This document shows, piece after piece, positions 51,501 to 62,379 of a stretch of DNA of 64,000 bases. Origin of the DNA: Kytococcus schroeteri (GTDB lineage: Bacteria; Actinomycetota; Actinomycetes; Actinomycetales; Dermatophilaceae); the NCBI RefSeq assembly GCF_042433515.1, contig NZ_JBHLVH010000004.1, positions 186,001 through 250,000 on the forward strand, read 5' to 3'. The first letter of the stretch is position 1, and each line of letters opens with the position of its first letter. Position numbers and translations under genes: made by a program. The notes beneath the pieces are model-generated. The model ran no database searches. It saw only the letters and a program-made list of their open reading frames with translations, and was not told where the DNA came from.

Positions 51501-52588
51501 TCCTGTACTGGCTGGAGGAGTTCCACGTGGACGGCATCCGCGTGGACGGGGTGGCCTCGATGCTGTATCTGGACCACTCGCGCGCCGACGGCGAGTGGGC
51601 CCCCAACCAGTACGGCGGCCGGGAGAACCTCGAGGCCGTGCAGCTGCTGCAGGACGTGAACGTCACCGCCCACCGGCTGCACCCCGGCATCGTCACCGTG
51701 GCCGAGGAGTCCACCGCCTGGCCGGGGGTCACCACCCCCACCTACGAGGGCGGGCTGGGCTTCTCGCTGAAGTGGAACACCGGCTGGATACACGACTCGC
51801 TGGAGTACGTGGCCCGGGACCCCGAGGTCCGGCGTCTCCACCACCAGGACCTCACCTTCTCGATGGCGTACGCGTACTCCGAGCGGTACGTGCTGCCCCT
51901 CAGCCACGACGAGGTGGTGCACGGCAAGGGCTCGCTGGTGACCAAGATGCCCGGCGACACCTGGCAGAAGTACGCCGGCGTGCGGGCCTACCTGGCGTTC
52001 ATGTGGGCGCACCCGGGCAAGAAGCTGCTGTTCATGGGCTCCGAGTTGGGCGTGCCACGCGAGTGGGCCGAGGGCGCGTCGCTGGACTTCGACATCGACG
52101 GCGACCCGCTGCGCGCCGGCGTCCGCGCCACCGTGCAGGACCTCAACGCCCGGTATGCCGAGCTGCCGGCCCTGTGGCAGCTCGACCACGACCCGGCCGG
52201 CTTCCGCTGGATCGACTCCGAGAACGCCGCGGGCCAGGTCATCAGCTTCCTGCGCACCGGCCACGACCCGGCGGCCCCGGGCGGCACGCTGGCCGTGGTC
52301 GTGAACTTCTCCGACGGACCCCACGAGGACCTCCGCGTCGGCCTGCCGCACGCCGGCCGGTGGCGCGAGGTGCTCAGCACCGACGCCACCCGCTACGGCG
52401 GCTCCGGTGTGGGCAACCCGGGCGAGGTGGTGGCCGAGGAGGTGCCCACCGACGGCCTGCCCGCCTCGGCCGTGGTGCGCGTCCCGCCGCTGGGTGCGGT
52501 GTGGTTCGTCCCGGTGACCGACGACCCGCAGGGCCCGGACGGGGAGGCACTGGACGGGCAGGCAGGCGGGGACGAGCAGGCCCGCTGA
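48512..52588 (+). CDS. Maltokinase-GlgB fusion (alpha-maltose kinase plus 1,4-alpha-glucan branching enzyme)
   Basis: One 1358-residue frame. Residues 1-~490 are a maltokinase (Mak/Pep2): N-cap PQQRWFTGSG, IIKLFRVVQTGANPDVELQLEL, catalytic RVHGDLHLGQVLE (Asp) and VVVDFEGEPMRP (metal Asp). A Gly/Ser/Pro linker (about 490-600) leads to GlgB (600-1358): SSDPHAVLGLH, CBM48 (FSVWAPHARGVRVVGDFNQWDG), the GH13 barrel with nucleophile Asp1012 in IRVDGVASMLYLD, acid/base Glu in VAEESTAWP (1065/1066) and Asp1133 in SHDEVVHGKGS. Mak makes maltose 1-phosphate for GlgE; GlgB branches the product. SD GGGGAG before the ATG at 48512. Other known fusions join Mak to TreS. Confidence 0.95.
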   Translation: MTTKSLKHLLEEWIPQQRWFTGSGHVPRLQRIGTVRMGDVVDPQGRTVALSTVYVADRATVPATIYQVPLTVRSAVDADEKVTGGHLGQVPLASMGLSDDPDELGTVHDAAHDPAYAAAIMAMAQRETSWGEDPVRMKGIQLKARRPHKPPYIVTGSRVLPPDHQSNTSIIVTTLGGRPNAPRRETAIIKLFRVVQTGANPDVELQLELAKRGSTSIPTPLGSVEGAWPDPETGEERTGHLAFASEYLGDVPDAWAVANKAARKGKRMAKKARRLGETVAQVHSELAEALGTVTVDAVHRTELTDRMRTRLDHALAQVPELEPLRAEATARIDALDALDWPLLQRVHGDLHLGQVLEVPDRGWVVVDFEGEPMRPVRERRAPDLALRDLAGMLRSIDYVAGARVREAEAAGTPLDAAGRAELDAWAQGVREAFLEGYTSVAGARAAEPRALLEALEVDKAFYEAVHERRNRPDWAAIPVRALERMLGITLSPAVTQRPTVAGGATGGTTSAGPADAREGGSGDDGPSPVADGTPGSRVSGPGSDDVRARSDEADEPGPTRSRRAGATRFTFGSGATGPRDASPAGGDTSPAAGQDDPAAVSREEALRIVQGRSSDPHAVLGLHAVADGVVIRALRPRARRVVAVLPDESRHELTHQAEGIFGAHLPGVAPTDYRLEVVWPLPGPAARTRGQAAEPRLQDDGYRQPPGIDEMDLHLVREGRHERLWTVLGAHLRRVEGPMGTTRGVGFSVWAPHARGVRVVGDFNQWDGTAHPLRRLGDSGVWELFVPGVGAGERYMFQITTAEGTTVTKADPMARRAEVPPGTASVVDDSSARDFGWTDEAWMAQRGTRDPLARPMSVYEVHLGSWRRGLGYRELAEQLVEHVRECGFTHVELLPVAEHPYAPSWGYQVTGYYAPTARFGTPDEFRHLVDALHAAGIGVIVDWVPGHFPKDEWALARFDGQPLYEHPDPRRGDHPDWGTHVFDYGRNEVRNFLVANVLYWLEEFHVDGIRVDGVASMLYLDHSRADGEWAPNQYGGRENLEAVQLLQDVNVTAHRLHPGIVTVAEESTAWPGVTTPTYEGGLGFSLKWNTGWIHDSLEYVARDPEVRRLHHQDLTFSMAYAYSERYVLPLSHDEVVHGKGSLVTKMPGDTWQKYAGVRAYLAFMWAHPGKKLLFMGSELGVPREWAEGASLDFDIDGDPLRAGVRATVQDLNARYAELPALWQLDHDPAGFRWIDSENAAGQVISFLRTGHDPAAPGGTLAVVVNFSDGPHEDLRVGLPHAGRWREVLSTDATRYGGSGVGNPGEVVAEEVPTDGLPASAVVRVPPLGAVWFVPVTDDPQGPDGEALDGQAGGDEQAR

Positions 52589-52709
52589 GAGCACCGCCGG
52601 CTGACCGGCCGCCCCACGACCTGACCAGCCGCCGCTCTACCTGGCCAGGCTCCACTGCCTAACCAGCCACTCCTCTGCCCAACCGGCCACCCCTGCCTCC
52701 TCTCCGGGC

Positions 52710-54167
52710 TCAGGGACCGGCCCGCTCGTCGGGCCACACCCAGCACCCGTCCTCGAGCGAGGCGGTGAGGCCGTCGCGGTGCACCACCGTGTGGTGCCTC
52801 TCGCAGAGCAGTGCCAGGTTGTCCGCGTCCGTCGGCCCCCCGTCGGCCCAGTGCACGACGTGGTGGGCGTGGCACCACTCCGGCGGTCGGTCGCAGCCGG
52901 GGAAGGTGCACCCGCCGTCCCGGAGTGCGGCGTGCGCCCGCTGCGCCCCGCTGGCGAAGCGGTCGGACCTTCCGAGCTCGAGCGGCGCGGAATCCGTGCC
53001 CAGCACCGCCGGCACGAGGTCGGCGTCGCAGGCCATCTGCCGCAGCTCGGCAGGGGTGAGCACCTCGCCACGGGTGGTCGTGCCGAAGGCCGTACGGCCC
53101 GCGTCGGCCACCGGCCCCGGCAGGCCGCGCCCCCATCCCCGCCGCCTGGGCGCGAGTTGTGCCAGCCCCTCCTGCAGGGTGCGGTGGTCCATCGTCACGA
53201 TGAGGGTGGTGGACCCGGCGAGCCCGCACCCGCCGGCCGTGGCGGAGGTGTCCGCCGCCTGGGCCCGCTCCACGATCTCCAGCAATGCGTCGGCCCGCCG
53301 TCGCGCGGCCGACCGCGGATCACGCACGCGCTGACCGTCCTCGGTGACACGGGACCGCGGCCCCGCGAGCCCGTCCACCGCCCGGCGGAAGCGGGCGGCA
53401 TCGGGCTGGTTGAGGTCGACCTGGAACCGGACCAACCCCGTGGGCAGTCTCCGTTCGGTGAGCGACGAGCACTCCTTGGCCCGCTCGTCCTCGTGGTCCA
53501 GGGCGTCCTGCCCGAACCGGGCCACGACCTCCCTGGTGAGCTGCAGCAGCGCCTCCCGGGTGGTGCCCGCGCGCCCCGGCTCGTCCAGCACACCGGCCCG
53601 CTGCAGGTAGTACCCGAGCACCTCGCTGCGGTCAGCCCCGGGCAGCACCGGCAGCACCTTGCGTGACTCCCTGAGGATGGTGTGCGCGTGCCCCACGCTC
53701 ACTCCCCCACCCCAGACCGCCGCGGCCAACGACTCGGTGCCCCGCTCCAGGGTCGCCTCGGCCACCGAGGCCACGGCGTGTGCCCTCCCGGGCTCCGTGA
53801 CCCCCGCGTTCTGGCGCACCCACGCCGTGGTGCCGGCCGCACGCGAGGACCGGACCACTCCCCTGTCCACGGCCTCGGCGGTCACTCCCGCCATTGCCGC
53901 CTCCGCGGCCCGCACCAGCCTCCCGAGCACCCCCACCACCTCGGCGAGGTCGTCGGACCCCAGCGCCCACAACCCGGTGCGCAGGCCTTCCAGGTCCCCC
54001 ACGAGGCCCGCTGCCCGCCGGGCGACGGCTGCCGCCTGCCCTGCGCGGCCGATGCCGGGAACCACCCCCAGCGGCCCCTCCCCCACAGCCGTGGCCACGT
54101 CATCACCCCCTGAGACGGTCGTCCTGCCCACGTCCGGCGCCGGCTCCGCTGCCGACGCTTCCACCAT
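52710..54167 (-). CDS. DUF222 domain protein with C-terminal HNH endonuclease (copy 2)
   Basis: A 485-residue paralogue of the protein at 28988-30364, sharing blocks such as VDRGVVRSSRAAGT, PGRAHAVASVAEATLERGTE, PTGLVRFQVDLNQPDAARF, GCGLAGSTTLIVTM and the HNH site GGCTFPGCDRPPEWC, AHHVVHWADGGPTD, LALLCERHH. Metal ligands look intact. The ATG at 54167 is preceded at 18-33 bases by CATGCAACATCTGTAC, which resembles the element before copy 1. The longer frame to 54287 passes through that element and is rejected. It lies between mak-glgB and the YbbN gene, splitting a region syntenic with mycobacteria. Confidence 0.88.
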   Translation of the reverse strand: MVEASAAEPAPDVGRTTVSGGDDVATAVGEGPLGVVPGIGRAGQAAAVARRAAGLVGDLEGLRTGLWALGSDDLAEVVGVLGRLVRAAEAAMAGVTAEAVDRGVVRSSRAAGTTAWVRQNAGVTEPGRAHAVASVAEATLERGTESLAAAVWGGGVSVGHAHTILRESRKVLPVLPGADRSEVLGYYLQRAGVLDEPGRAGTTREALLQLTREVVARFGQDALDHEDERAKECSSLTERRLPTGLVRFQVDLNQPDAARFRRAVDGLAGPRSRVTEDGQRVRDPRSAARRRADALLEIVERAQAADTSATAGGCGLAGSTTLIVTMDHRTLQEGLAQLAPRRRGWGRGLPGPVADAGRTAFGTTTRGEVLTPAELRQMACDADLVPAVLGTDSAPLELGRSDRFASGAQRAHAALRDGGCTFPGCDRPPEWCHAHHVVHWADGGPTDADNLALLCERHHTVVHRDGLTASLEDGCWVWPDERAGP

Positions 54168-54184
54168 ACACACACCCGATGTGA

Positions 54185-54200
54185 CATGCAACATCTGTAC
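54185..54200. promoter_or_regulatory. Element upstream of DUF222/HNH copy 2
   Basis: CATGCAACATCTGTAC matches 14 of the 15 bases CATGCAACACCTGTA found upstream of copy 1 and includes the same CTGTA end. A short GATGT/ACATC palindrome (54178-54182, 54191-54195) surrounds its left part. Confidence 0.5.
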
Positions 54201-54231
54201 TGCTCCCGGCGTGACCCCTGCCCGGGAGAAC

Positions 54232-54271
54232 CCGAGGGCCGCCGACCACCGCAGCAGTCGACGGCCCTCGG
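54232..54271 (-). terminator. Terminator hairpin after the YbbN-like gene
   Basis: A 15-bp stem with one G.U-type mismatch (54232-54246 with 54257-54271) and a 10-base loop, 33 bases past the YbbN stop. Confidence 0.75.
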
Positions 54272-54303
54272 CCGGCACAGGACCCACTGGGCCCCACGCC
54301 CCC

Positions 54304-55359
54304 TCAGAACAGCGCGCTCATGAGCTTGCTGCGCGCGGTCCGCACGCGCGGGTCGGCCGAGCCGACCATCTCGAAGAGCTCCAGCAGCCGCTCGCGGGCC
54401 GCGGTGCGGTCGTCGTCGGCCGTCACCTTGACGGTGTCGATGAGGCGCTCGAACGCGTCCTCCACGTGGCCCCCGAGCATGTCCAGGTCCGCGGCCTGCA
54501 GCTGCGCCTGCACGTCGGTGGGGTTCGCGGCCGCGGCCTCGCGCACGGCGGTGGCGTCCAGCGACCCGGCCCGGGCCAGCAGCACCACCTGCTGACGCCC
54601 CAGACGCGCCTCCTCGTCACCCGGCTCCTCGGCCAGGCGTGCGTCGAAGGCCGCCACGGCGCGATCGAAGTCACCGGCGTCGATGGCGGCGTAGGCCTCC
54701 TCCAGGTGCGGCGAGAGGGGCTCCTCGGGTTCCTGGGCCGCCTCGGCGCCCGCGCCGGCCTGCACACCCTCGGACACCGAGCCGGAGACCCCCGGCATCG
54801 CGCGGCCCGTCACACCGTTCTCCGCCGCGGCGGTCAGCAGGTTCTGCATCACCGCGCGCACCTCGTCCTCCGGCTGGGCACCGGGGTACAGCGGCATCGG
54901 CTGCCCACCGAGGATGGCGATGGTGAACGGCTCGGGCAGCTCCGGCATCTGGAAGGCCTGGAGCATCTCCGGCTGGGCACCCACGTCGGCGGTGGCCAGG
55001 CGGAAGGCACCCTCCATGGAGACCGCGACGCGCTCCATCATCTGCACGTACTCCAGCGCGCCGGGCTGCTGCGGGCTCCACAGGACCAGCACCGCCGGCA
55101 CGGTCATGGAGTCGCGCAGGACCTCCTCGAAGGTGGTGAGGTCCACGGCCACCACGGTGGCGCGGGCGTCCCCGGCGGGCAGGGTCGCACCGGGCTCGGC
55201 GGCACCGCCGGCCGGGGCGCCGGAGCCCGCACCAGCGGGGGCACCACCGGGCTGGGCGCCGGCGCGCGCGGCGGCGGTGGCCTGCTGCACCTGCTGCTGC
55301 TTGAGTCCGGTCAGGTCGACGGCGCCGCGCAGACCGCGCGGGAAGGGCTGGGAGGTCAT
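54304..55359 (-). CDS. YbbN/CnoX-like thioredoxin-fold protein with C-terminal TPR region
   Basis: A 351-residue protein: an N-terminal Gln/Ala/Gly-rich segment, then a thioredoxin fold (residues ~70-180) whose active-site CxxC is replaced by SPQQPG (VLVLWSPQQPGALEY), followed by helical repeats (EAYAAIDAGDFDRAVAAFDARL and further TPR-like helices). This is the actinobacterial YbbN form, which acts as a chaperone-type holdase rather than a redox enzyme in studied relatives. SD AGGAGG before the ATG. In mycobacteria a similar protein neighbours glgB and fadA genes, as here. Confidence 0.86.
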   Translation of the reverse strand: MTSQPFPRGLRGAVDLTGLKQQQVQQATAAARAGAQPGGAPAGAGSGAPAGGAAEPGATLPAGDARATVVAVDLTTFEEVLRDSMTVPAVLVLWSPQQPGALEYVQMMERVAVSMEGAFRLATADVGAQPEMLQAFQMPELPEPFTIAILGGQPMPLYPGAQPEDEVRAVMQNLLTAAAENGVTGRAMPGVSGSVSEGVQAGAGAEAAQEPEEPLSPHLEEAYAAIDAGDFDRAVAAFDARLAEEPGDEEARLGRQQVVLLARAGSLDATAVREAAAANPTDVQAQLQAADLDMLGGHVEDAFERLIDTVKVTADDDRTAARERLLELFEMVGSADPRVRTARSKLMSALF

Positions 55360-55458
55360 GCTTCCTCCTGGGAAGGGCGTCGGGATCGGGCAGGGGGCTG
55401 CATCGCCCCGTCTGGGCCCTAGCCTACGAGTCGCCGCCGGGCCCGGCCCCGGCTGCCC

Positions 55459-55767
55459 TCAGACGTCCCCGTCGGCCAGGTGCCGCTCCACGCGCTCCAC
55501 CTTGGCCTCCAGCTGCCCGGTCCACCCGGGGCGCACGTCGGCCTTGAGCACCAGCGAGACGCGGGGCGACTCGGCGGCCAGCACCTCCACGCACTCCTTG
55601 ACCACCGCCATGCACTCGTCCCACTCCCCCTCGAGGGTGGTGAACATGGCGTCGGTCCGGTGGGGCAGGCCCGAGGCGCGCACGACCTTCACCGCGCGCG
55701 CCACGGCCTCGCTCACCCCGCCGTCGGGGTCCCCGGACGACGGGGCGACGCTGAACGCGACGAGCAC
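55459..55767 (-). CDS. MTH1187-family thiamine-binding protein
   Basis: A 102-residue ferredoxin-like-fold protein: VLVAFSVAPSSG, VSEAVARAVKVVRASGLPHRTDAMFTTLEGEWDE (split), MAVVKECVEVL and VSLVLKADVRPG. MTH1187/YkoF-like proteins bind thiamine or its precursors. GTG at 55767, 12 bases past the thiolase stop; the start beyond lies in the thiolase gene. Confidence 0.82.
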   Translation of the reverse strand: MLVAFSVAPSSGDPDGGVSEAVARAVKVVRASGLPHRTDAMFTTLEGEWDECMAVVKECVEVLAAESPRVSLVLKADVRPGWTGQLEAKVERVERHLADGDV

Positions 55768-55778
55768 GTGCCCCGCCC

Positions 55779-56981
<1,203 letters not shown>

Positions 56982-57119
56982 GCTTCCTCCACGGGACGAG
57001 GGGATCGGGCGGGGTCGGGGCGCGCGCGGACCGGCGGTCCGGCGTGCTCGCTGCGGTGCAGCCTAACGCCCGTGTGACCCGCGCCACGCCCGGGCTGTCA
57101 GGTCGTCGGTGGCCCCCAC

Positions 57120-57125
57120 TACCCT
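57120..57125 (+). promoter_or_regulatory. Putative leaderless -10 element (TACCCT)
   Basis: TACCCT seven bases upstream of the epimerase ATG at 57133, with no ribosome-binding site between. Confidence 0.45.
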
Positions 57126-57132
57126 GTGGCCC

Positions 57133-57573
57133 ATGCAGCCGACTGCCTCCACCGAGAGCCTCTTCACCGCCATCGACCACGTGGGGCTGGCCGTCGCCGA
57201 CCTCGACGAGGCGATCGCCTTCCACCGCGACGTGCTGGGCATGGAGCTGGCGCACACCGAGGAGAACCCGGAGCAGGGCGTCCGCGAGGCCATGATGCGC
57301 ATCGGCGACTCCCACGTGCAGCTCCTGGCGCCGCTCACCCCGGACTCCACCATCGCCAAGTTCCTGGCCTCCAAGGGCCCGGGCATGCAGCAGGTGGCCT
57401 ACCGCGTGGACGACATCGACGCCGTGAGCGCCACCCTGCGCGAGCGCGGCCTGCGCCTGCTCTACGACGACGCCCGCCGCGGCACGAGCAACAGCCGCGT
57501 GAACTTCATCCACCCCAAGGACGCCGGGGGCGTGCTGGTGGAGCTCGTCGAGCCGTCGGCCGAGGGCCACTGA
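57133..57573 (+). CDS. mce: Methylmalonyl-CoA epimerase
   Basis: A 146-residue VOC-fold enzyme interconverting (R)- and (S)-methylmalonyl-CoA in propionate metabolism. AIDHVGLAVADLDEAIAFH (metal His), EQGVREAMMRIGDSHVQLL (Gln/metal region), MQQVAYRVDDI (His replaced by Gln/Val context) and NFIHPKDAGGVLVELVE (metal His, Glu) match. ATG at 57133 fits the leaderless -10. In mycobacteria an epimerase gene lies near a thiolase gene, as here. Confidence 0.9.
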   Translation: MQPTASTESLFTAIDHVGLAVADLDEAIAFHRDVLGMELAHTEENPEQGVREAMMRIGDSHVQLLAPLTPDSTIAKFLASKGPGMQQVAYRVDDIDAVSATLRERGLRLLYDDARRGTSNSRVNFIHPKDAGGVLVELVEPSAEGH

Positions 57574-57611
57574 GGCCGCCGGCGACGCCCCACCGGCCCC
57601 GCCCCACCACC

Positions 57612-58676
57612 GTGACCGCACCCACGCCCGAGGCCCCGCGTCACGCCCAGCGACCCTTCGTCGTGGGCTTCGTGGCGACGCTCGGCGTGCTCACCGCTCT
57701 GGCCATGGCGATGGCCGCCCGGCAGCTGGGCTTCGTGCTCACCCTGCTGGTGGTCTCGGTCTTCCTCGCCCTCACGCTCAACCCGCTGGTGGAAAAGCTC
57801 ATGCTGCGCGGGCTGCGCCGCGGCGGGGCGGTGGCGGTGGTCTTCCTCTGGCTGCTCGTGGCGTTCACCGGCATCGGCGCGCTCGTGCTGCCGCCCATCG
57901 TGGACGAGTCCACCGCCCTGCTCTACGACGCCCCCACCTACACCCAGCGCTTCCTCGAGCAGGACTGGATCCAGCAGGCCGACCGCGACTTCCAGCTCAC
58001 CGACCGCTTCCAGAACGAGCTGCAGAAGCGGGTGAGCTCCGGAGACCTCACCAGCCAGGTGACCGGCGGGGTGCTCGGCGCCGGCCGGCTGCTGGCCGCC
58101 GGGGCGTTCGGTGCCTTCACGGTGCTGGTGCTCACCCTGTACTTCCTGGCCACGCTGCCGCAGACCAAGCGCGCCGGGTACGCCCTCGTGCCGGCCTCGC
58201 GCCGGGAGCGCGTGGAGGAGCTGGCCGAGGAGATCATGCGGCGCGTGGGCGGGTACGCCGCCGGGCAGTTCATGGTGGCCACCATCAACGGCCTGTGCAG
58301 CTGGGTCATGATGACGCTGCTGCAGATCCCCTACGCGGCCGTGCTCGCGGTGCTGGTGGGCTTCCTCGGGCTCATCCCGATGGTGGGCGCCACCATCGGC
58401 GCGGTGCTCGTGGCCGCCATCGCCCTGGGGCACTCGACGCAGACCGCGCTGGTGGTGCTGGCCTACTACGGCATCTACCAGCAGATCGAGAACTACCTCA
58501 TCGTGCCGCGCATCATGAAGCGCACCGTCTCCGTGCCGGGCGCGGTGACCGTGGTGGCCGCCCTGGTCGGCGGCACCCTCGCCGGTGTGCTCGGCGCCCT
58601 GCTGGCCATCCCCACGGCCGCCGGGCTACTGCTGATCTACGAGGAGGTCCTGGTCCCCCGCCAGGCCAAGCGCTGA
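57612..58676 (+). CDS. AI-2E (TqsA/YdiK) family permease
   Basis: A 354-residue membrane protein with about eight helices: FVVGFVATLGVLTALAMAMA, LLVVSVFLALTLNPLVEKL, AVVFLWLLVAFTGIGALVL, a soluble segment (DFQLTDRFQNELQKRV), then a C-terminal core with VGFLGLIPMVGATIGAVL and YYGIYQQIENYLIVPRIM, the most conserved block of the family. Members export autoinducer-2 or other solutes; substrate is unknown. GTG at 57612, 38 bases after the epimerase. A hairpin containing the third N run follows. Confidence 0.88.
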   Translation: MTAPTPEAPRHAQRPFVVGFVATLGVLTALAMAMAARQLGFVLTLLVVSVFLALTLNPLVEKLMLRGLRRGGAVAVVFLWLLVAFTGIGALVLPPIVDESTALLYDAPTYTQRFLEQDWIQQADRDFQLTDRFQNELQKRVSSGDLTSQVTGGVLGAGRLLAAGAFGAFTVLVLTLYFLATLPQTKRAGYALVPASRRERVEELAEEIMRRVGGYAAGQFMVATINGLCSWVMMTLLQIPYAAVLAVLVGFLGLIPMVGATIGAVLVAAIALGHSTQTALVVLAYYGIYQQIENYLIVPRIMKRTVSVPGAVTVVAALVGGTLAGVLGALLAIPTAAGLLLIYEEVLVPRQAKR

Positions 58677-58698
58677 GCACGAGGTGACCCATGCCGGC

Positions 58699-58779
58699 GA
58701 CGAGGCCCCGCCGCNNNNNNNNNNNNNNNNNNNNNNNNNNNNNNNNNNNNNNNNCCCCAGGGAGCGGCGGGGCCTCGTC
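58699..58779. terminator. Terminator hairpin containing the third N run
   Basis: A perfect 16-bp inverted repeat (58699-58714 with 58764-58779). The 40-N run (58715-58754) begins directly after the left arm. It lies between the convergent AI-2E-type permease gene and the RNase J gene. Confidence 0.75.
58715..58754. other. Assembly gap (40 N)
   Basis: Forty undetermined bases between the arms of a 16-bp inverted repeat downstream of the AI-2E-type permease gene. Confidence 0.95.
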
Positions 58780-58802
58780 CGACCACGGGCGCGGCGGGCG
58801 CC

Positions 58803-60488
<1,686 letters not shown>

Positions 60489-60623
60489 GTGGATCCTTCG
60501 TGTCGATCGGTCTGGACGGTGCCCGCCACCGGTCATCGATGCCGTGGCTCGGGCAGGAAAATCAGGGGGGACCTGCGCTCGGGCGCGGGGTCCGTCGGGG
60601 TCCACGGTACTCGCCCGACCGCC

Positions 60624-61603
60624 TCAGGCCCCAAGCGGGAGGGGCGCGACCCGCACGGCGCCGGGCGACTGGAACGAGAAGAGGTCCACCCGCGGGCCGG
60701 TCGACCGGAGCTCGACCGGCCCGAGGGTCCGGGCGGTGGCCGCCAGGATCTCCTCGGTCTCCACGCGGGCCAGCTCCCCGCCCAGGCACCGGTGCGGGCC
60801 GACGCCGAACGCGAACGACCCGGGGCGCCCGCCACCAGCCAGCGCGTCGTCTCGTGGCCCGCCACGACCGTGAAGAAGGCGGCCGAGGCCGCGACCCGGT
60901 CGTCGCACCCGGCCCGCACCAGACGGCCCAGCAGGCCGTCGGCCTCGGCCCCGGCATCGGCCCAGGGCCCGGTGCCGTCCCCAGGGCCATCCCCACCGAC
61001 GGCCGGCACGGCCGCCCGGACGCGCCGCAGCTCCGCCCGGATGGCCCGGTACAGCTCGGCGCACGCGCCGGCGAGATCCACCTGGCGGGAGTCGTCGGCC
61101 TCGCCCCAGAACAGCTCGAGGGCCGGGGCGGCGGAGCGAGCCAGCAGGTCGTGCGGCAGCCCCTCACCGATGCCGAGCAGCTCCGTCATCACCGCGAGCG
61201 GCACCCGACCGGGTCCGACCACCGCGAGGTCCACCTCGCCGTCGCGCCGGGCCGCCGCCAGGGCCTCCTCGGCGCCCTGCTGCGCCAGGGCGGCGATGCG
61301 GGGGCGCCACGCCCGCACCCGGCGGGCGGCCAGCAGCGGTGCCACCGCCCCACGCAGCACCGGGTGGGAGGGGGTGTCGTTGTTGGCCAGGGCCGGGGGC
61401 AGCGCGAAGCCGGCCCGGGCCAGCACCCGCAGGGCGGCGGGGCACAGCGGACGGTGCGCCACCATCGAGCCGGCCGGGCTCCAGGTGGCGGGGTCGAGCA
61501 TCACCGCGGCGCCCAGGGCGGGGTCGAGCACCGTGGGCACGCCGCGGTGCGGGACGACCGGGAGAGCGGGCGCATGGTGCCCGGTGACGGGGCAGCCGGT
61601 CAC
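60624..61603 (-). pseudogene. Cytochrome P450 pseudogene with an internal deletion and frameshift
   Basis: From the GTG at 61603 the frame reads a P450 N-terminal half (NNDTPSHPVLRGAVAPLL, VDLAVVGPGRVPLAVMTELL) through the I helix FFTVVAGHETTRW. Near 60816-60832 it shifts by one base into a second frame containing the haem-binding loop GSFAFGVGPHRCLGG and a normal P450 C-terminus ending at 60624. Only about 20 residues separate the I-helix Thr pair from the haem Cys, where intact P450s have roughly 100, so the K helix (ExxR) and meander are deleted. The gene is therefore non-functional unless the assembly is wrong. The GTG overlaps the bioD stop (GTGA), placing a P450 at the end of the biotin operon. 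Confidence 0.8.
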
Positions 61604-62379
61604 GGCCACACCAACCAGCGGGCCGCCCCCGCGACGAGGTCCTCCGGCGACAGGTCCCCGGCCCCCGCGGGGACCGACCCCAGCAACGGCAGGCCGGTGA
61701 CGCGCGGCAGGTCCTCCACGTTGCACCGCTCGGCCAGTCCCGGGTCCTCGCTCGAGGCGCCCACGACGAGGCCGGCCAGCGTGCGCGCCGGGAGCCGCTC
61801 GCCGAGCGGGCCACGCAGGGCCTCGACCGTCAGCGCCGCGTGGTTGAGGGTCCCCAGACCGGCGCGCGCCACGACGACCACCTGCACCGACAGCGCGTCA
61901 CCGCCCCCCTCGTGATCCGGCGTGCCGGTGGCGAGCTCGCGCACGAGGTCGCGCAGGGTTCCCCCGGCGGCGTCCATCTCCACCAGCACGCCCCCGGCGC
62001 CCTCGAGCACCAGGGTCGCGCCGGCCGTCTCCCGCGCCAGCGCACGGGCCAGTTCACGGACCTGCTCGGCGTGCCGGGCCACGGTCGGGGCCTCCACGCC
62101 CGCCCGCCGGGCCGCCGTCGCCGGCGCCAGCGGCTCGGGCAGCCGCACCCCCTCGGAGGTGGTGAGGCCGACCGGCGCCCCGAGCATCCGCCGGACGGTC
62201 TGCACGTCGCCCTCCTCGTCCGCGGCCACGCCGGTCTGGGTGGGCTTGTGCAGGTGCACCCGCTGCCCGTCGGCCAGCAGCCGGGCGCACAGCGCCGCGG
62301 TGACCACGGTCTTGCCCACGTCGGTGTCCGTACCTGTCACCACCACCACACGGACCACCCCCGGGGCCTGCCCGCTCAT
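61600..62379 (-). CDS. bioD: Dethiobiotin synthetase
   Basis: Closes the ureido ring of dethiobiotin from DAPA, CO2 and ATP. The 259-residue protein has the P-loop VTGTDTDVGKTVVTAAL, KPTQTG (substrate), LEGAGGVLVEMD and GLVVGASSEDP. ATG overlaps the bioF stop (ATGA). Confidence 0.95.
   Translation of the reverse strand: MSGQAPGVVRVVVVTGTDTDVGKTVVTAALCARLLADGQRVHLHKPTQTGVAADEEGDVQTVRRMLGAPVGLTTSEGVRLPEPLAPATAARRAGVEAPTVARHAEQVRELARALARETAGATLVLEGAGGVLVEMDAAGGTLRDLVRELATGTPDHEGGGDALSVQVVVVARAGLGTLNHAALTVEALRGPLGERLPARTLAGLVVGASSEDPGLAERCNVEDLPRVTGLPLLGSVPAGAGDLSPEDLVAGAARWLVWP

Noticed and set aside
48467..52594. A 1375-codon open frame antisense to mak-glgB
   Set aside because: Composition is His/Gly/Val/Arg-rich with no domain, and it mirrors a well-supported fusion gene.
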